Part shown: one piece after another, positions 1 to 7,828 of the stretch
Numbering within the stretch: the first letter of the stretch is position 1
How the letters are laid out: each line of letters opens with the position of its first letter
Origin: Streptomyces fulvoviolaceus
GTDB lineage: Bacteria; Actinomycetota; Actinomycetes; Streptomycetales; Streptomycetaceae
Direction of reading: 5' to 3'
Assembly (NCBI RefSeq): GCF_000718165.1
Contig: NZ_JOEY01000010.1
Coordinates: forward strand, 62,001-126,000
Length of the DNA stretch: 64,000 nucleotides
Translations under genes and position numbers: made by a program
The notes under the pieces: generated by a model
Databases searched by the model: none
The model's input: only the letters and a program-made list of their open reading frames with translations
What the model was told of the DNA's origin: nothing

Positions 1-864
1 GGCACCTACTTCTCCCCGGAGCTCGCCGCCGACATCGCCACCGTCCTGGCGGGCGAGCTGGGTCTACGCCCGACGGTGGCCGACCTGTCGACCGTGGACC
101 CGCGGAAACTGACGGCGGCGGGCGCCGCGGTGAGCGGCCGGATGCTCCAGTACGGCGACCGGTGGGGCGCGGTGGCGCTCACCCCGACGCCGTACTCCCC
201 CGTCGTCGACGGCGACATCCTGCCCGCCGCGCCCTGGGAGGCCCTGGCCGCCGGTGCCGCCCGCGAGGTGGAGCTGATCGCCGGGCACAACCGGGACGAG
301 TTCCGGCTCTTCCTCGCGCTGGGCGGGCTGCTCGGGCAGGTCGGGGAGGAGCAGGCGGGGTTGGCACTGCGGGCGCTGGGGCCGACACCTGGTGCCGAGC
401 AGTCGTACCGCGCCGCCTACCCCGACGCCTCCGCCGAGCAGCTCTTCGAACTGGTCAACTCCGACTGGCTCTTCCGCATGCCCTCGCTGCACCTGGCCGA
501 GGCCCACGTGTCCGGCGGCGGCCGCGCCCACTTCTACGAACTCACCTGGCCCTCCCCGGCAGGCCTCGGCGCCTGCCACGGCCTGGACGTCCCCCTGACC
601 TTCGGCACCTTCGCAGGCCTCGGCAGCGAGCTGATCGGCCCGACGCCGACGCCGGAGGCCGAGGAGCTGTCGGCGCGCTTCCGGGCTGCGTGGACTGCCT
701 TCGCGACGACGGGCGACCCGGGCTGGGCCCCGTACGACGCGAAGGACCGCCTCACCCAACTCCTGGACGTGGAACGGGCGGTGGTGCCCTACCCGGAGGA
801 GGCGTCGCGCGCCTTGTGGGAGAACCATGTGTTCGCGCCGCTGCCTTTGGTGGCGAGGGGCTAG
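1..864 (+). CDS. Carboxylesterase type B, C-terminal part (5' end outside window)
   Basis: The reading frame is open from the first base, so 287 codons of a longer gene are visible and the N-terminal half, with the oxyanion hole and GxSxG serine, lies outside. What remains fits the C-terminal half of carboxylesterase/lipase type B enzymes, which hydrolyse carboxylic esters. The family acid motif appears as GHNRDEF (Glu about visible residue 100) and the catalytic histidine region as GACHGLDVPLTF (His about 193). An ATG at 76 lies inside the domain and is not the true start. No signal peptide can be judged. The family call is secure; substrate is unknown. Confidence 0.85.
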   Translation, partial: GTYFSPELAADIATVLAGELGLRPTVADLSTVDPRKLTAAGAAVSGRMLQYGDRWGAVALTPTPYSPVVDGDILPAAPWEALAAGAAREVELIAGHNRDEFRLFLALGGLLGQVGEEQAGLALRALGPTPGAEQSYRAAYPDASAEQLFELVNSDWLFRMPSLHLAEAHVSGGGRAHFYELTWPSPAGLGACHGLDVPLTFGTFAGLGSELIGPTPTPEAEELSARFRAAWTAFATTGDPGWAPYDAKDRLTQLLDVERAVVPYPEEASRALWENHVFAPLPLVARG

Positions 865-896
865 GCGCCCATGACGAACGCCGGTGCGTTTTCTTC

Positions 897-965
897 TTCA
901 GGGGCGCGGGGCTGTATCGATATGCGGCTCCGCCGCGTGGGCGCGACCAGCCCCCACCGGCCGAC
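897..965. repeat. Dispersed Streptomyces GC-rich repeat, short form
   Basis: A stretch starting AGGGGCGCGGGGCTGTATCG and ending near CAGCCCCCACCGGCCG lies 33 bases after the esterase stop. It contains an internal small palindrome, GCGGCTCCGCCGC. The same text, with a longer centre, recurs at 49829-49933 inside a histidine kinase gene. From general knowledge, closely related repeats are scattered in many Streptomyces genomes, often just after stop codons. Here it may serve as the esterase transcript end, but no T-run follows. Confidence 0.7.
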
Positions 966-979
966 AGCTTCATCACGAC

Positions 980-1168
980 CTACCGAACCAGCCTGATCTC
1001 CGGTGGCCACAAAACCCCGTCCGCCAACAACAACGACGGCCCGAGATGCTGAGCGCACACGATCAGCGCGGGCCGACCATGGCAGGCGATCTCAAACCGC
1101 GCACGCGCCCCGCACTCCTCCCCGTCACGGGGCCCGGCGTACCGGCTCGCACACTTCAGGGCGGTCAC
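980..1168 (-). CDS. Small Cys-containing protein, unknown function
   Basis: A 62-residue frame starting GTG, with three cysteines and a histidine-containing segment (EECGARARF, IACHGRPALIVCAQH) that could bind a metal. The C-terminal run GPSLLLADGVLWPP looks conserved-protein-like rather than random. On the minus strand a TAGCGT hexamer lies 4 nt before the GTG, so the transcript may be leaderless; there is no ribosome-binding site. I recognise no family. Alternative: a chance frame in an intergenic region. Confidence 0.45.
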   Translation of the reverse strand: MTALKCASRYAGPRDGEECGARARFEIACHGRPALIVCAQHLGPSLLLADGVLWPPEIRLVR

Positions 1169-1240
1169 ACGACCACGCTAAGAACGGGCACGTCATGGCG
1201 CCCCGCGCGGAGAGCCGTACGGGTGAGGCCGTAGCGGGCG

Positions 1241-2158
1241 CTAGGAGAACAGCAGGCGCCAGGTCAGCGGCCCGGGGTGCCCGTCCGCGTCGCCGCGCAG
1301 CTCCGTCCGCGACTTCTGGAAGTCACGGACGTTCAGCCGGTCCGCCTCGCCCCAGTCCCGGCTCGGGCCGACCTTGTAGTGGTCGCCGAAGCCGAGCTCG
1401 ACCAGCTGCTTGCCGAGCTGGAGGACGTACTTGTTGGAGGCGCCGTCCGCGAAGTACTTCCGGCCGGGGAAGACGGGGACCTTCGGTTTCGAGGGAGTCG
1501 GCTCCTCGGGGGCCGGGTCGTCCAGGTCCAGCTCGTCCTTGGCGTACTTGACCAGGCGGGAGAAGTCGATCGCCCCCGGGTCGCCGTGGTCGTTCTCGGG
1601 CACGTGCATGTGCCCGCACACGCCCTTGAACGCCGACCACTTCGTGCCCGACATGCGCTGGCCGCCCTTGCTGCCGTACGACGTCGGATAGGCGGGCCAC
1701 GCCGCCGGCCCGGTCAGCGGCACGCCGTGCTCCTCGTGCATCCAGGCGAGGAAGCGCGCGACCGACCGCAGCGCCCAGTCCGGGGCGTCCGGCCAGTAGA
1801 TGTACTCCTTGCCCGCGGCCTGCCACTTCGCGTGGGTCTTGGGATCGCAGGTGCCGACCAGCTCGACCTGGCACACGTTCAGCGTGTTGGTCTCGACGCC
1901 GCCCTGCTTGTTGTTCAGCGCCCTGGACGAGGTCTCGATGTCGAAGTGCTGATACCACTTCAGCTTCTTGGCGGCCAGGTCGGGCACGGCCGTCAGGTTC
2001 GGTGCCATCGCGCCACCGCTGTACGTCGGCAGGCTGCGGCCCTCCGTCGTGTGCAGCACGACGACGTTGACCTCCATCGCGCTGCCGCCGAAGTCGTCCT
2101 GGTACCAGTTGGCCCGGCTCGCGCCGGGGTATCGCTGGGGTCCTGTCTTCCTGGTCAT
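1241..2158 (-). CDS. N-acetylmuramoyl-L-alanine amidase-like protein with C-terminal peptidoglycan-binding region
   Basis: 305 residues. Residues about 10-200 look like an Amidase_2-type zinc amidase: VVVLHTTEG carries the first zinc-site His and CGHMHVPENDHGDPG the later His and acidic residues. These enzymes cut the amide bond between muramic acid and the peptide stem. After a Pro/Glu/Lys linker (about 205-230) the C-terminal part, with LVELGFGDHY, VRDFQKSR and GPLTWRLL, resembles a peptidoglycan-binding fold. No signal peptide is seen at the chosen ATG, so export is unclear; phage-type endolysins also lack one. It is transcribed alone, away from the toxin-antitoxin pair. Confidence 0.75.
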   Translation of the reverse strand: MTRKTGPQRYPGASRANWYQDDFGGSAMEVNVVVLHTTEGRSLPTYSGGAMAPNLTAVPDLAAKKLKWYQHFDIETSSRALNNKQGGVETNTLNVCQVELVGTCDPKTHAKWQAAGKEYIYWPDAPDWALRSVARFLAWMHEEHGVPLTGPAAWPAYPTSYGSKGGQRMSGTKWSAFKGVCGHMHVPENDHGDPGAIDFSRLVKYAKDELDLDDPAPEEPTPSKPKVPVFPGRKYFADGASNKYVLQLGKQLVELGFGDHYKVGPSRDWGEADRLNVRDFQKSRTELRGDADGHPGPLTWRLLFS

Positions 2159-2237
2159 GGTGATCTCCCCCGTAGGCCTTCAAAGCCCTGGAGACGCCGT
2201 GGAGTTGGTGACGGTTCCCGGTGTCGTCCGTAGGCCC

Positions 2238-2281
2238 GGGCCGCACGCCGGCGCACGAGCAGGTGCGCCGGCGGCGTGCCC
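2238..2281. repeat. GC-rich inverted repeat between divergent genes
   Basis: Arms CGCCGGCGCAC (2246-2256) and GTGCGCCGGCG (2263-2273) pair perfectly over 11 bp around GAGCAG, and an outer GGGC/GCCC pair extends the stem. It lies between two divergent genes, so it is not an obvious terminator for either. It could insulate the two promoters. Confidence 0.5.
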
Positions 2282-2314
2282 GAGCTCAGCCCCGGCCTCG
2301 TAGCTCGCCCGAGT

Positions 2315-2367
2315 GAAAACGCCGCACATTCATGGAAAACGCCGCACGCCGCTCGTAGCGTGAGTCC
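2315..2367 (+). promoter_or_regulatory. Promoter and direct-repeat operator of the toxin-antitoxin operon
   Basis: GAAAACGCCGCAC occurs at 2315-2327 and again at 2335-2347, two helical turns apart. A TAGCGT -10-like hexamer at 2356-2361 ends 6 bases before the antitoxin ATG, and no ribosome-binding site is present, so the mRNA is probably leaderless. Toxin-antitoxin complexes commonly repress their own promoter by binding such repeats; that role is inferred here. Confidence 0.55.
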
Positions 2368-2664
2368 ATGACCACACGCGTGCCCATTCGGCAGCTTCAG
2401 CAGCACGCCAGCGAACTCATCGACCGGGTGGCGGCGGGAGAGCGGGTGGAGATCACCCGCAACGGACGGCTGATCGCGGTCCTGGGACCGCCGGACCCGG
2501 AACAGCGCGTCATGGAAGACCTGGTGCGCACGGGAACCGTGGATCCGGACAATGCCGCCTCGGCACGCGGGCTCGGCGACTGGCAACCCCTGCCCGCTCG
2601 CCCGGGTGCCCCGTCGAAGCTGTCCGAGGTGCTTCTCCGGATGCGCGAGGAAGAGAACCGTTGA
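2368..2664 (+). CDS. Phd/YefM-type (VapB-like) antitoxin
   Basis: 98 residues. The N-terminus (VPIRQLQQHASELIDRV, then RVEITRNGRLIAVL) is the Phd/YefM DNA-binding fold that dimerises on operator DNA. The C-terminal half after residue 55 would be the toxin-neutralising tail. The stop codon overlaps the next gene's TTG start in TTGA, so toxin translation depends on antitoxin translation, as expected for a TA pair. The leaderless start and upstream direct repeats suggest autoregulation. Confidence 0.9.
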   Translation: MTTRVPIRQLQQHASELIDRVAAGERVEITRNGRLIAVLGPPDPEQRVMEDLVRTGTVDPDNAASARGLGDWQPLPARPGAPSKLSEVLLRMREEENR

Positions 2665-3065
2665 TCTACCTCGACTCGTGCGCCCTGCTCAAGCTCCTCC
2701 TGCCGGAGGCGGAGACCGACGCCCTGCGCGCCTTCCTGTCGGCGCGTGCCGCCGAGGGGCATGTGACGTCGGCGCTCTCGCAGACAGAGGTGTTCCGTGC
2801 GCTGGTGAGGGCCGACGCGGATCCCGAAGTGGGCGACGCGGCCGAGGAGTTGCTCGACCGGCTGTTGCGCATCCGGATCACCGATCCGGTGCTGCGGGCC
2901 GCCGGTATGTTCCCCGTCCGGGACCTGCGCAGCCTCGACGCGATCCATCTGGCGAGCGCGGAGTATCTGGAGCACGCCCTCACCGCGTTCGTCACCTACG
3001 ACAAGCGGCTGGCGGCGGCCGCCGTCGAACGCGGGCTGCCGGTGGAGGCGCCGGGGGCTGCCTGA
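2661..3065 (+). CDS. PIN-domain toxin (VapC-like ribonuclease)
   Basis: 134 residues, the usual VapC length. The PIN active-site acids are visible: D5 in MIYLDS, E43 in SQTEVFR, D93 in SLDAIHLAS and D114 in VTYDKR. VapC toxins are Mg-dependent RNases that cut tRNA or rRNA when freed from the antitoxin. The TTG start is set by the 4-bp overlap with the antitoxin stop; no separate ribosome-binding site is needed. All catalytic residues are intact, so the system looks functional. Confidence 0.9.
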   Translation: MIYLDSCALLKLLLPEAETDALRAFLSARAAEGHVTSALSQTEVFRALVRADADPEVGDAAEELLDRLLRIRITDPVLRAAGMFPVRDLRSLDAIHLASAEYLEHALTAFVTYDKRLAAAAVERGLPVEAPGAA

Positions 3066-3188
3066 CCGCGTCGCCCCGTCGGTTGAATTCCGCTTCAACA
3101 GGCAACCTCGACCCTCCCTTTACCAATCTCACAGGTTGCTCACAGAACCGGATGCCGCTGACCACGGCACTCGCAGATGGGGAACCCG

Positions 3189-4850
3189 ATGACCAGTCAG
3201 CAACACCGCCACCGCCGTCTACGGCGTCCCGCGCTCGGCGCCGGAGCCGCGCTCGCCGTCGTCGTCACCGGAGCCGCGATCGCTCCCGGGTCGGCGGAGG
3301 CCGCAACGCCCGGCACGCCGAAGCTCAAGCTGATCGCCGCGTCGAAGTCCGTGACGCTCGACCGGTGGGACGGGGGAGAAGACGGGGCCGACGGGGTCTA
3401 CCTCGACCTCGGCACGTACGTCACCGTCGACAAGGCGCCCTTCGAGTTCAAGGTGACGCGGAAGTCCTACAAGGACCCCGTCGTCGCCAAGCAGATCCTC
3501 CGCGACGGCACGAAGGTCAAGACCAGAACCCTGCCGGCCGGCCTGGTGAAGGACTTCTCCGGCCTGCCCGGCTTCCTGAACGTGTCGATCAAGAACGCGG
3601 CGGGCGAGGAGGTGGCCAAGAGCAAGGGCACCTTCTGCCCGAACAACGCCTCCGGACGCATCCGCCCGGGCGCCCCGGCGACCTCGCACTATCCGGAGAG
3701 CTGCCCCACGAACCCGTTCACGCTGGGCTCGGTGTGGGGTGTCGAGAAGGGGTGGGCGTCCAACTCCAGCACGGTCGACTACGACAAGCCGGTGGATCTG
3801 CCGGCGGGCGAGTACACGGCCAAGGTGTCGGTCGCCAAGAAGTACCGGGACCTGTTCGGCATCCCGAATGACCAGCCGACGATCAAGGTGACGGTCCGGC
3901 AGAACAGTGACAACGGCGGCGGTGGCGGCGCGGGGCTGACCGCCCACCACAGCGGCGCTCACGGTGCCGCCCACCACTACGGCCCGCGAGGCGCCGACGA
4001 GCCCACGCCCTCCGCCCTCTCCCACGCCCTCGAGGACCGCGGTGCCGCCCACCACCTGGGTGACGGCTCCGGCCACACCGACGGCTCCCGCATCGCACCC
4101 GCTCTGAAGCCCAACTCCAAGCGGCCCACCGGGCGTGCGGGCGTTCCCGCGGGCGTGCCCAAGCCTGACCTGCGTTCACTGCCGGCCTGGGACATCGCCA
4201 TCACCGACGGCGAGGACGGGGACGTACCGGGCAAGGACTACCTCGCCTTCAGCGCGAACGTCTGGAACGCCGGCCCGGCCCCGCTCGTCGTCGACGGCTT
4301 CCGCAAGCCGGGCGCCGACCTGATGGACGCCTACCAGTACTTCTACGACGCCAAGGGCAAGCAGGTCGGCTACACACCCACCGGCACCATGGAGTGGGAC
4401 CCGCGCATCGGCCACGAGCACTGGCACTTCACCGACTTCGCCAGCTACCGCCTGCTGAGCGCGGACCAGACGAAGGAGGTGCGCAGCGGCAAGGAGGCGT
4501 TCTGCCTGGCCAACACCGACGCCGTCGACTACACGGTGAAGAACGCCAACTTCAAGCCGTACAACACCGATCTGTCCACCGCCTGCGGTCAGCAGAACTC
4601 CATCTCCGTCCGCGAGGTCCTCGACGTCGGCTCCGGCGACACCTACACCCAGTACCGCCCCGGCCAGTCCTTCGAGATCACGGACCTGGCGAACGGCACG
4701 TACTACATCCAGGTCATCGCCAACCCGGAGAAGCGCCTCCAGGAGACCAACCTGAAGAACAACGTCGCTCTGCGGAAGGTGATCCTGGGCGGCACGCCCG
4801 GCAACCGCACGGTGACGGTGCCGCCGCACGGCCTGATCGACGCGAAGTAG
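3189..4850 (+). CDS. Secreted copper-dependent lysyl oxidase-family protein
   Basis: 553 residues from the ATG at 3189, preferred over 3177 because GGGGAA lies just upstream. An Arg/His-rich N-terminus, a hydrophobic segment and an Ala-x-Ala site near residue 40 form a signal peptide. Residues 45-240 are a beta-rich domain; a Gly/His-rich linker follows (about 240-320). The C-terminal third matches the lysyl oxidase fold: H409, H411 and H413 in GHEHWHFTDF are the expected copper ligands. Lysyl oxidases convert lysine amines to aldehydes with O2; bacterial forms are extracellular. The His-rich linker could hold extra copper. It is apparently monocistronic. Confidence 0.85.
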   Translation: MTSQQHRHRRLRRPALGAGAALAVVVTGAAIAPGSAEAATPGTPKLKLIAASKSVTLDRWDGGEDGADGVYLDLGTYVTVDKAPFEFKVTRKSYKDPVVAKQILRDGTKVKTRTLPAGLVKDFSGLPGFLNVSIKNAAGEEVAKSKGTFCPNNASGRIRPGAPATSHYPESCPTNPFTLGSVWGVEKGWASNSSTVDYDKPVDLPAGEYTAKVSVAKKYRDLFGIPNDQPTIKVTVRQNSDNGGGGGAGLTAHHSGAHGAAHHYGPRGADEPTPSALSHALEDRGAAHHLGDGSGHTDGSRIAPALKPNSKRPTGRAGVPAGVPKPDLRSLPAWDIAITDGEDGDVPGKDYLAFSANVWNAGPAPLVVDGFRKPGADLMDAYQYFYDAKGKQVGYTPTGTMEWDPRIGHEHWHFTDFASYRLLSADQTKEVRSGKEAFCLANTDAVDYTVKNANFKPYNTDLSTACGQQNSISVREVLDVGSGDTYTQYRPGQSFEITDLANGTYYIQVIANPEKRLQETNLKNNVALRKVILGGTPGNRTVTVPPHGLIDAK

Positions 4851-4860
4851 CAGCCCGACC

Positions 4861-5661
4861 TCAGGGGAGACGTCCGCTCACCGCCCAGGCCCGGGCGGTG
4901 AGCGGGATCGCACCGTCCGGGCGGGTCGGGACGGCCGCGCGGAGTGCGTCGCGCAGCCGGTCCCTCTCGTCCGGGGCGAGGGCGGCGACGTAGCCCGGTG
5001 CGGGACCCTGACCCGCCAGGAACGGCTCCCACAGGTCGGCGAAGTCCCCGAAGACGGTGGGCACTTCGATCGCGGTGGTCCGTACGTCGATGAGGCCCGC
5101 CTCCGTCCACAGGCTGTGGAGCGACTGGGGGCGCCAGCCGGCGAACCGACGGCCCTCGTCCAGCGCCGCAGGGGCCGGGTCGTAGAGGGTCGTTCTCGCC
5201 CCCGCCACCCCTTCCCTTCCCGTCCCTGGGGGCTGCGCCCCCAGACCCCCCTTCGGCCTGAACGGCCTCGTCCTCAAACGCCGGACGGGCTGAAATTAGC
5301 CCCTCCGGCGTTTGAGGAGCGGGGTCTGGGGCGGAGCCCCAGAAGGATGGGACGGGTAGGGGCGGCGGGGGCGAAAACATCACGCGCCAGACGGGCCGGA
5401 GTTCCCCAAATACCGCTCCGCGAAGTCCAGTTCGCACCTCACCTGCTTTATCCGCTCGCCCACCACCACCCGTGGCCGGCACCGTTCGCCCACGACCGAG
5501 GCGAGCACCCCGGTACCGCATCCCACGTCCAGCCACCGCAGCCCGCCCGGGCAGCCGAGCCAGTCCACGAACTCCCGCGCGACGCCCCGGCTCCACCGCC
5601 CCATGTACCGCTCGTAGGCGCCCCCGGCCTCCCACACGTCGAACCGTCGTCGCTCCTCCAT
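4861..5661 (-). pseudogene. SAM-dependent methyltransferase, split and internally deleted
   Basis: Two parts of one class I methyltransferase lie in the same orientation. The N-terminal part starts at 5661 and carries the SAM motif WLDVGCGTGVLA. The C-terminal part (about 5200-4861) ends with WTEAGLIDVRTTAIEVPTVF and TARAWAVSGRLP, typical of the end of this family. About 80-100 central residues that should join them are missing. Their place is taken by an unrelated in-frame tail (LDFAERYLGNSGPSGA, stop at 5380) and the inverted repeat at 5191-5377. A full-length active enzyme is not possible. The N-terminal piece might still be expressed as a roughly 93-residue protein. Confidence 0.75.
5191..5377. 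repeat. Long imperfect inverted-repeat element (MITE-like) inside the methyltransferase
   Basis: Left arm features read TTCTCGCCCCCGCCACCCCT, then GGGGGCTGCGCCCCC, then CTCAAACGCCGGACGGGC. The right arm repeats them in reverse: CCCCTCCGGCGTTTGAGG, GGGGCGGAGCCCC, AGGGGCGGCGGGGGCGAA. The symmetry point is near 5297. The small GGGGC-type stem-loops inside each arm make terminator-like hairpins. This text is a familiar dispersed Streptomyces repeat. No transposase is present, so it would be non-autonomous. Confidence 0.7.
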
Positions 5662-5775
5662 AACTCCAGGATGCCCGCGTGAACCGATCAGGGGGTTCGC
5701 AACGATGATCGGGTGAGCCGACCTCTCCAGGTCGCGAGTCCGCAGTCCCCGGTCCCGAGTCCCAAGGACGACGCA

Positions 5776-6450
5776 ATGAACGATCAAGCAGCCAAGGTCC
5801 CCGCCACGCGCCCGGTCCGCGGCGCCGCTCACTGCGCCGTGGCCGCACTCGGCCTGGCCGGCGCCGCCTGGGTGGCCCGGGCCGGGTGGCAGCTCCGGCT
5901 CCACATGGCGGGACAGCCCGCTTCCGGACCGCCGGACCAGGGCGGCGGCCAGCACCGCAAGCTGACCTCCCTCGAGGACACGTACCACCTGATCAGCACC
6001 GTCGGAGACATCGCCACGGTCGTCTGCGCGATCGCGTTCGTGTCCTGGCTGTGGAGCGTGCGGGACAACGCCCGGGCCCTCTCCGGCCGGCCGCCGCGCT
6101 ACTCCTGGCCCTGGATCTACCTCGGCTGGGTCGTGCCCATCGTGAACCTGTGGTTCCCTCGCGGCATCGTCGCCGACATCTATCGCGCGAGCGCCCCGGG
6201 CACCCGGCTGCCGCACTCCGTGAACGTGTGGTGGGGCCTGTGGCTGGCCGCCCTGCTCGGCGGCCTGGACCAGGCCTCCAGCGGCGACACGGACGCCATC
6301 ATCGCCCGCGCCTACACGAGCCTGCCGGGGCTGCTGTGCGCCGACGCGGCGGTTGTGGGCGCGGCGGTGGCCTGCATCTTCGTCGTCCGCGCGATCACCG
6401 CAGTACAGGAGGAGAGGAAGGACGCTGAGCCGGTGCCGGTGCGGGGCTGA
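5776..6450 (+). CDS. DUF4328-type integral membrane protein
   Basis: 224 residues from the ATG at 5776, preceded by AAGGACG. Hydrophobic segments at roughly residues 12-32, 75-95, 115-135, 150-170 and 185-205 predict about five membrane spans. The motif WPWIYLGWVVPIVNLWFPRG is characteristic of the DUF4328 family, whose function is unknown. It sits alone between the broken methyltransferase and a convergent gene. A longer frame back to 5713 exists, but its first residues look like non-coding text. Confidence 0.75.
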   Translation: MNDQAAKVPATRPVRGAAHCAVAALGLAGAAWVARAGWQLRLHMAGQPASGPPDQGGGQHRKLTSLEDTYHLISTVGDIATVVCAIAFVSWLWSVRDNARALSGRPPRYSWPWIYLGWVVPIVNLWFPRGIVADIYRASAPGTRLPHSVNVWWGLWLAALLGGLDQASSGDTDAIIARAYTSLPGLLCADAAVVGAAVACIFVVRAITAVQEERKDAEPVPVRG

Positions 6451-6479
6451 GCGCGGAAGCCCGCCCGGCGGTCAGGCGG

Positions 6480-7751
6480 TCAGGATCCGTCGGCGCGGAC
6501 CGCGTAGACGTAGCGCGTCTTGTCGTACTCGCTGACGTTCCAGATCACGGACTCGCTGTACGCCCACCCGGACGCGTCCTTGCTGTGGAAGCTGAGGTCC
6601 TCGCAGCCGACGGCCAGGTTGGTGACGGTGGTCGCGGTCGAGCCGGTGGAGGTGAAGGTGCGCAGGGCGCCCTTGGCCTCCGGGCCGCCGCTCACCGAGA
6701 GGTAGTGCCGGTTCTTGCGGGAGACGGCACCCTGGATCTTCTTCTGCTTGACCGTGACGGCCTCGGTCGCGGTGAGCGAGGACGGGCGCCGGTCGGTCTG
6801 GTCGAGGGGCCAGCGGACCAGCTTGGGCGTGGTGGTCCTGCCGGTGTTCGTGCCGTTGAAGTCGCCGTCGGTGTAGCTGACGGTGCCGGACTTCGAGTAC
6901 TCGCTGATGACCAGGCTGTCGGGGTTGGTGGCGCGGTCGAGTCCGATCGCCGAGTAGCGCAGGACGGTGCCGGCGTTGTCGTAGGCATAGCTCTGGGGCA
7001 GGACGTAGTCGTACCCGTAGCCCTGGTACGTCCCGTCGGTGTGCAGACCGCACACGTTCGCCTGGGTGGCGGAGACCTTGAAGAGGGTGCGCAGGTCGAA
7101 GACCCGCAGCCCCTTGTAGGTGTCGGTGACGTAGAGGAGATCGCCGTACCACATGATGCCGCCGGCGTGCTTGCGCATGGGCTTGAAGGAGTGGGCACCG
7201 GAGCCGGTCTTGCTGGGCTCGACGAGCAGGACGTGGCGATAGGTGGGCGCGGCGGCGGAGTTGTAGTCGACGAAGGTCAGGCGCATGCCCTTGTCGAGCG
7301 GGTACTCGAGCGCCGCGTCGTCGTCGGTGTTGCCCTCGAAGTACCAGGAGACGAGGACGACCTTTTCGCCGTTGTAGTACCCACTGCTGTAGGCGTCCGC
7401 ACTCGTGCTGACGCCCTGGGGTATCCAGTACTTGACCTTCTGGTCGGCGTCGTCCCAGGCGAACCCGGTCTGGAACGCCTTGGCCGTACTGGGGGCACTG
7501 GTCAGCCGCTTCGCCTTGCGGTTGGTGTCGGCTATGACGGCGCTCGCGCTCACCTTGGTCAGTTTGCCCGCCAACCCGGCGTTGAGAGCGGCGAATGTGC
7601 CGTAGCCGTTGGAGGCCCGGCCGGCGAGCCGGAACCGGCCGGGGGTGATGGTGGCGGCGTGGGCGGTGGCGGGGGCGAGTGCGTTGGCCGCTATGCCGAC
7701 GGCCGGTGCGGCCGCCATGCCCTTGATGATCGATCTGCGCGTCATGCTCAT
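6480..7751 (-). CDS. Tat-exported protein of unknown function (beta-propeller-like)
   Basis: 423 residues. The start MSMTRRSIIKGMAAAPAVG contains the twin-arginine motif RRSIIKG followed by a hydrophobic stretch and an Ala-rich cleavage site, so it is exported folded through Tat. The mature part has repeated Gly/Trp/Tyr-rich blades such as HAGGIMWYGDLLYVTDTYKG and LRVFDLRTL, reminiscent of a beta-propeller. I do not recognise a catalytic motif. The ATG at 7751 is chosen because the signal peptide begins there; the frame continues upstream but runs antisense to the P450 gene. Confidence 0.75.
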   Translation of the reverse strand: MSMTRRSIIKGMAAAPAVGIAANALAPATAHAATITPGRFRLAGRASNGYGTFAALNAGLAGKLTKVSASAVIADTNRKAKRLTSAPSTAKAFQTGFAWDDADQKVKYWIPQGVSTSADAYSSGYYNGEKVVLVSWYFEGNTDDDAALEYPLDKGMRLTFVDYNSAAAPTYRHVLLVEPSKTGSGAHSFKPMRKHAGGIMWYGDLLYVTDTYKGLRVFDLRTLFKVSATQANVCGLHTDGTYQGYGYDYVLPQSYAYDNAGTVLRYSAIGLDRATNPDSLVISEYSKSGTVSYTDGDFNGTNTGRTTTPKLVRWPLDQTDRRPSSLTATEAVTVKQKKIQGAVSRKNRHYLSVSGGPEAKGALRTFTSTGSTATTVTNLAVGCEDLSFHSKDASGWAYSESVIWNVSEYDKTRYVYAVRADGS

Positions 7752-7828
7752 GACGGGCAAAAATATGTGCGATCGAAAAGATCGAACAGTAGGCACAACT
7801 GCGTATGTTCGATGCGCGGGTAGTTGTA

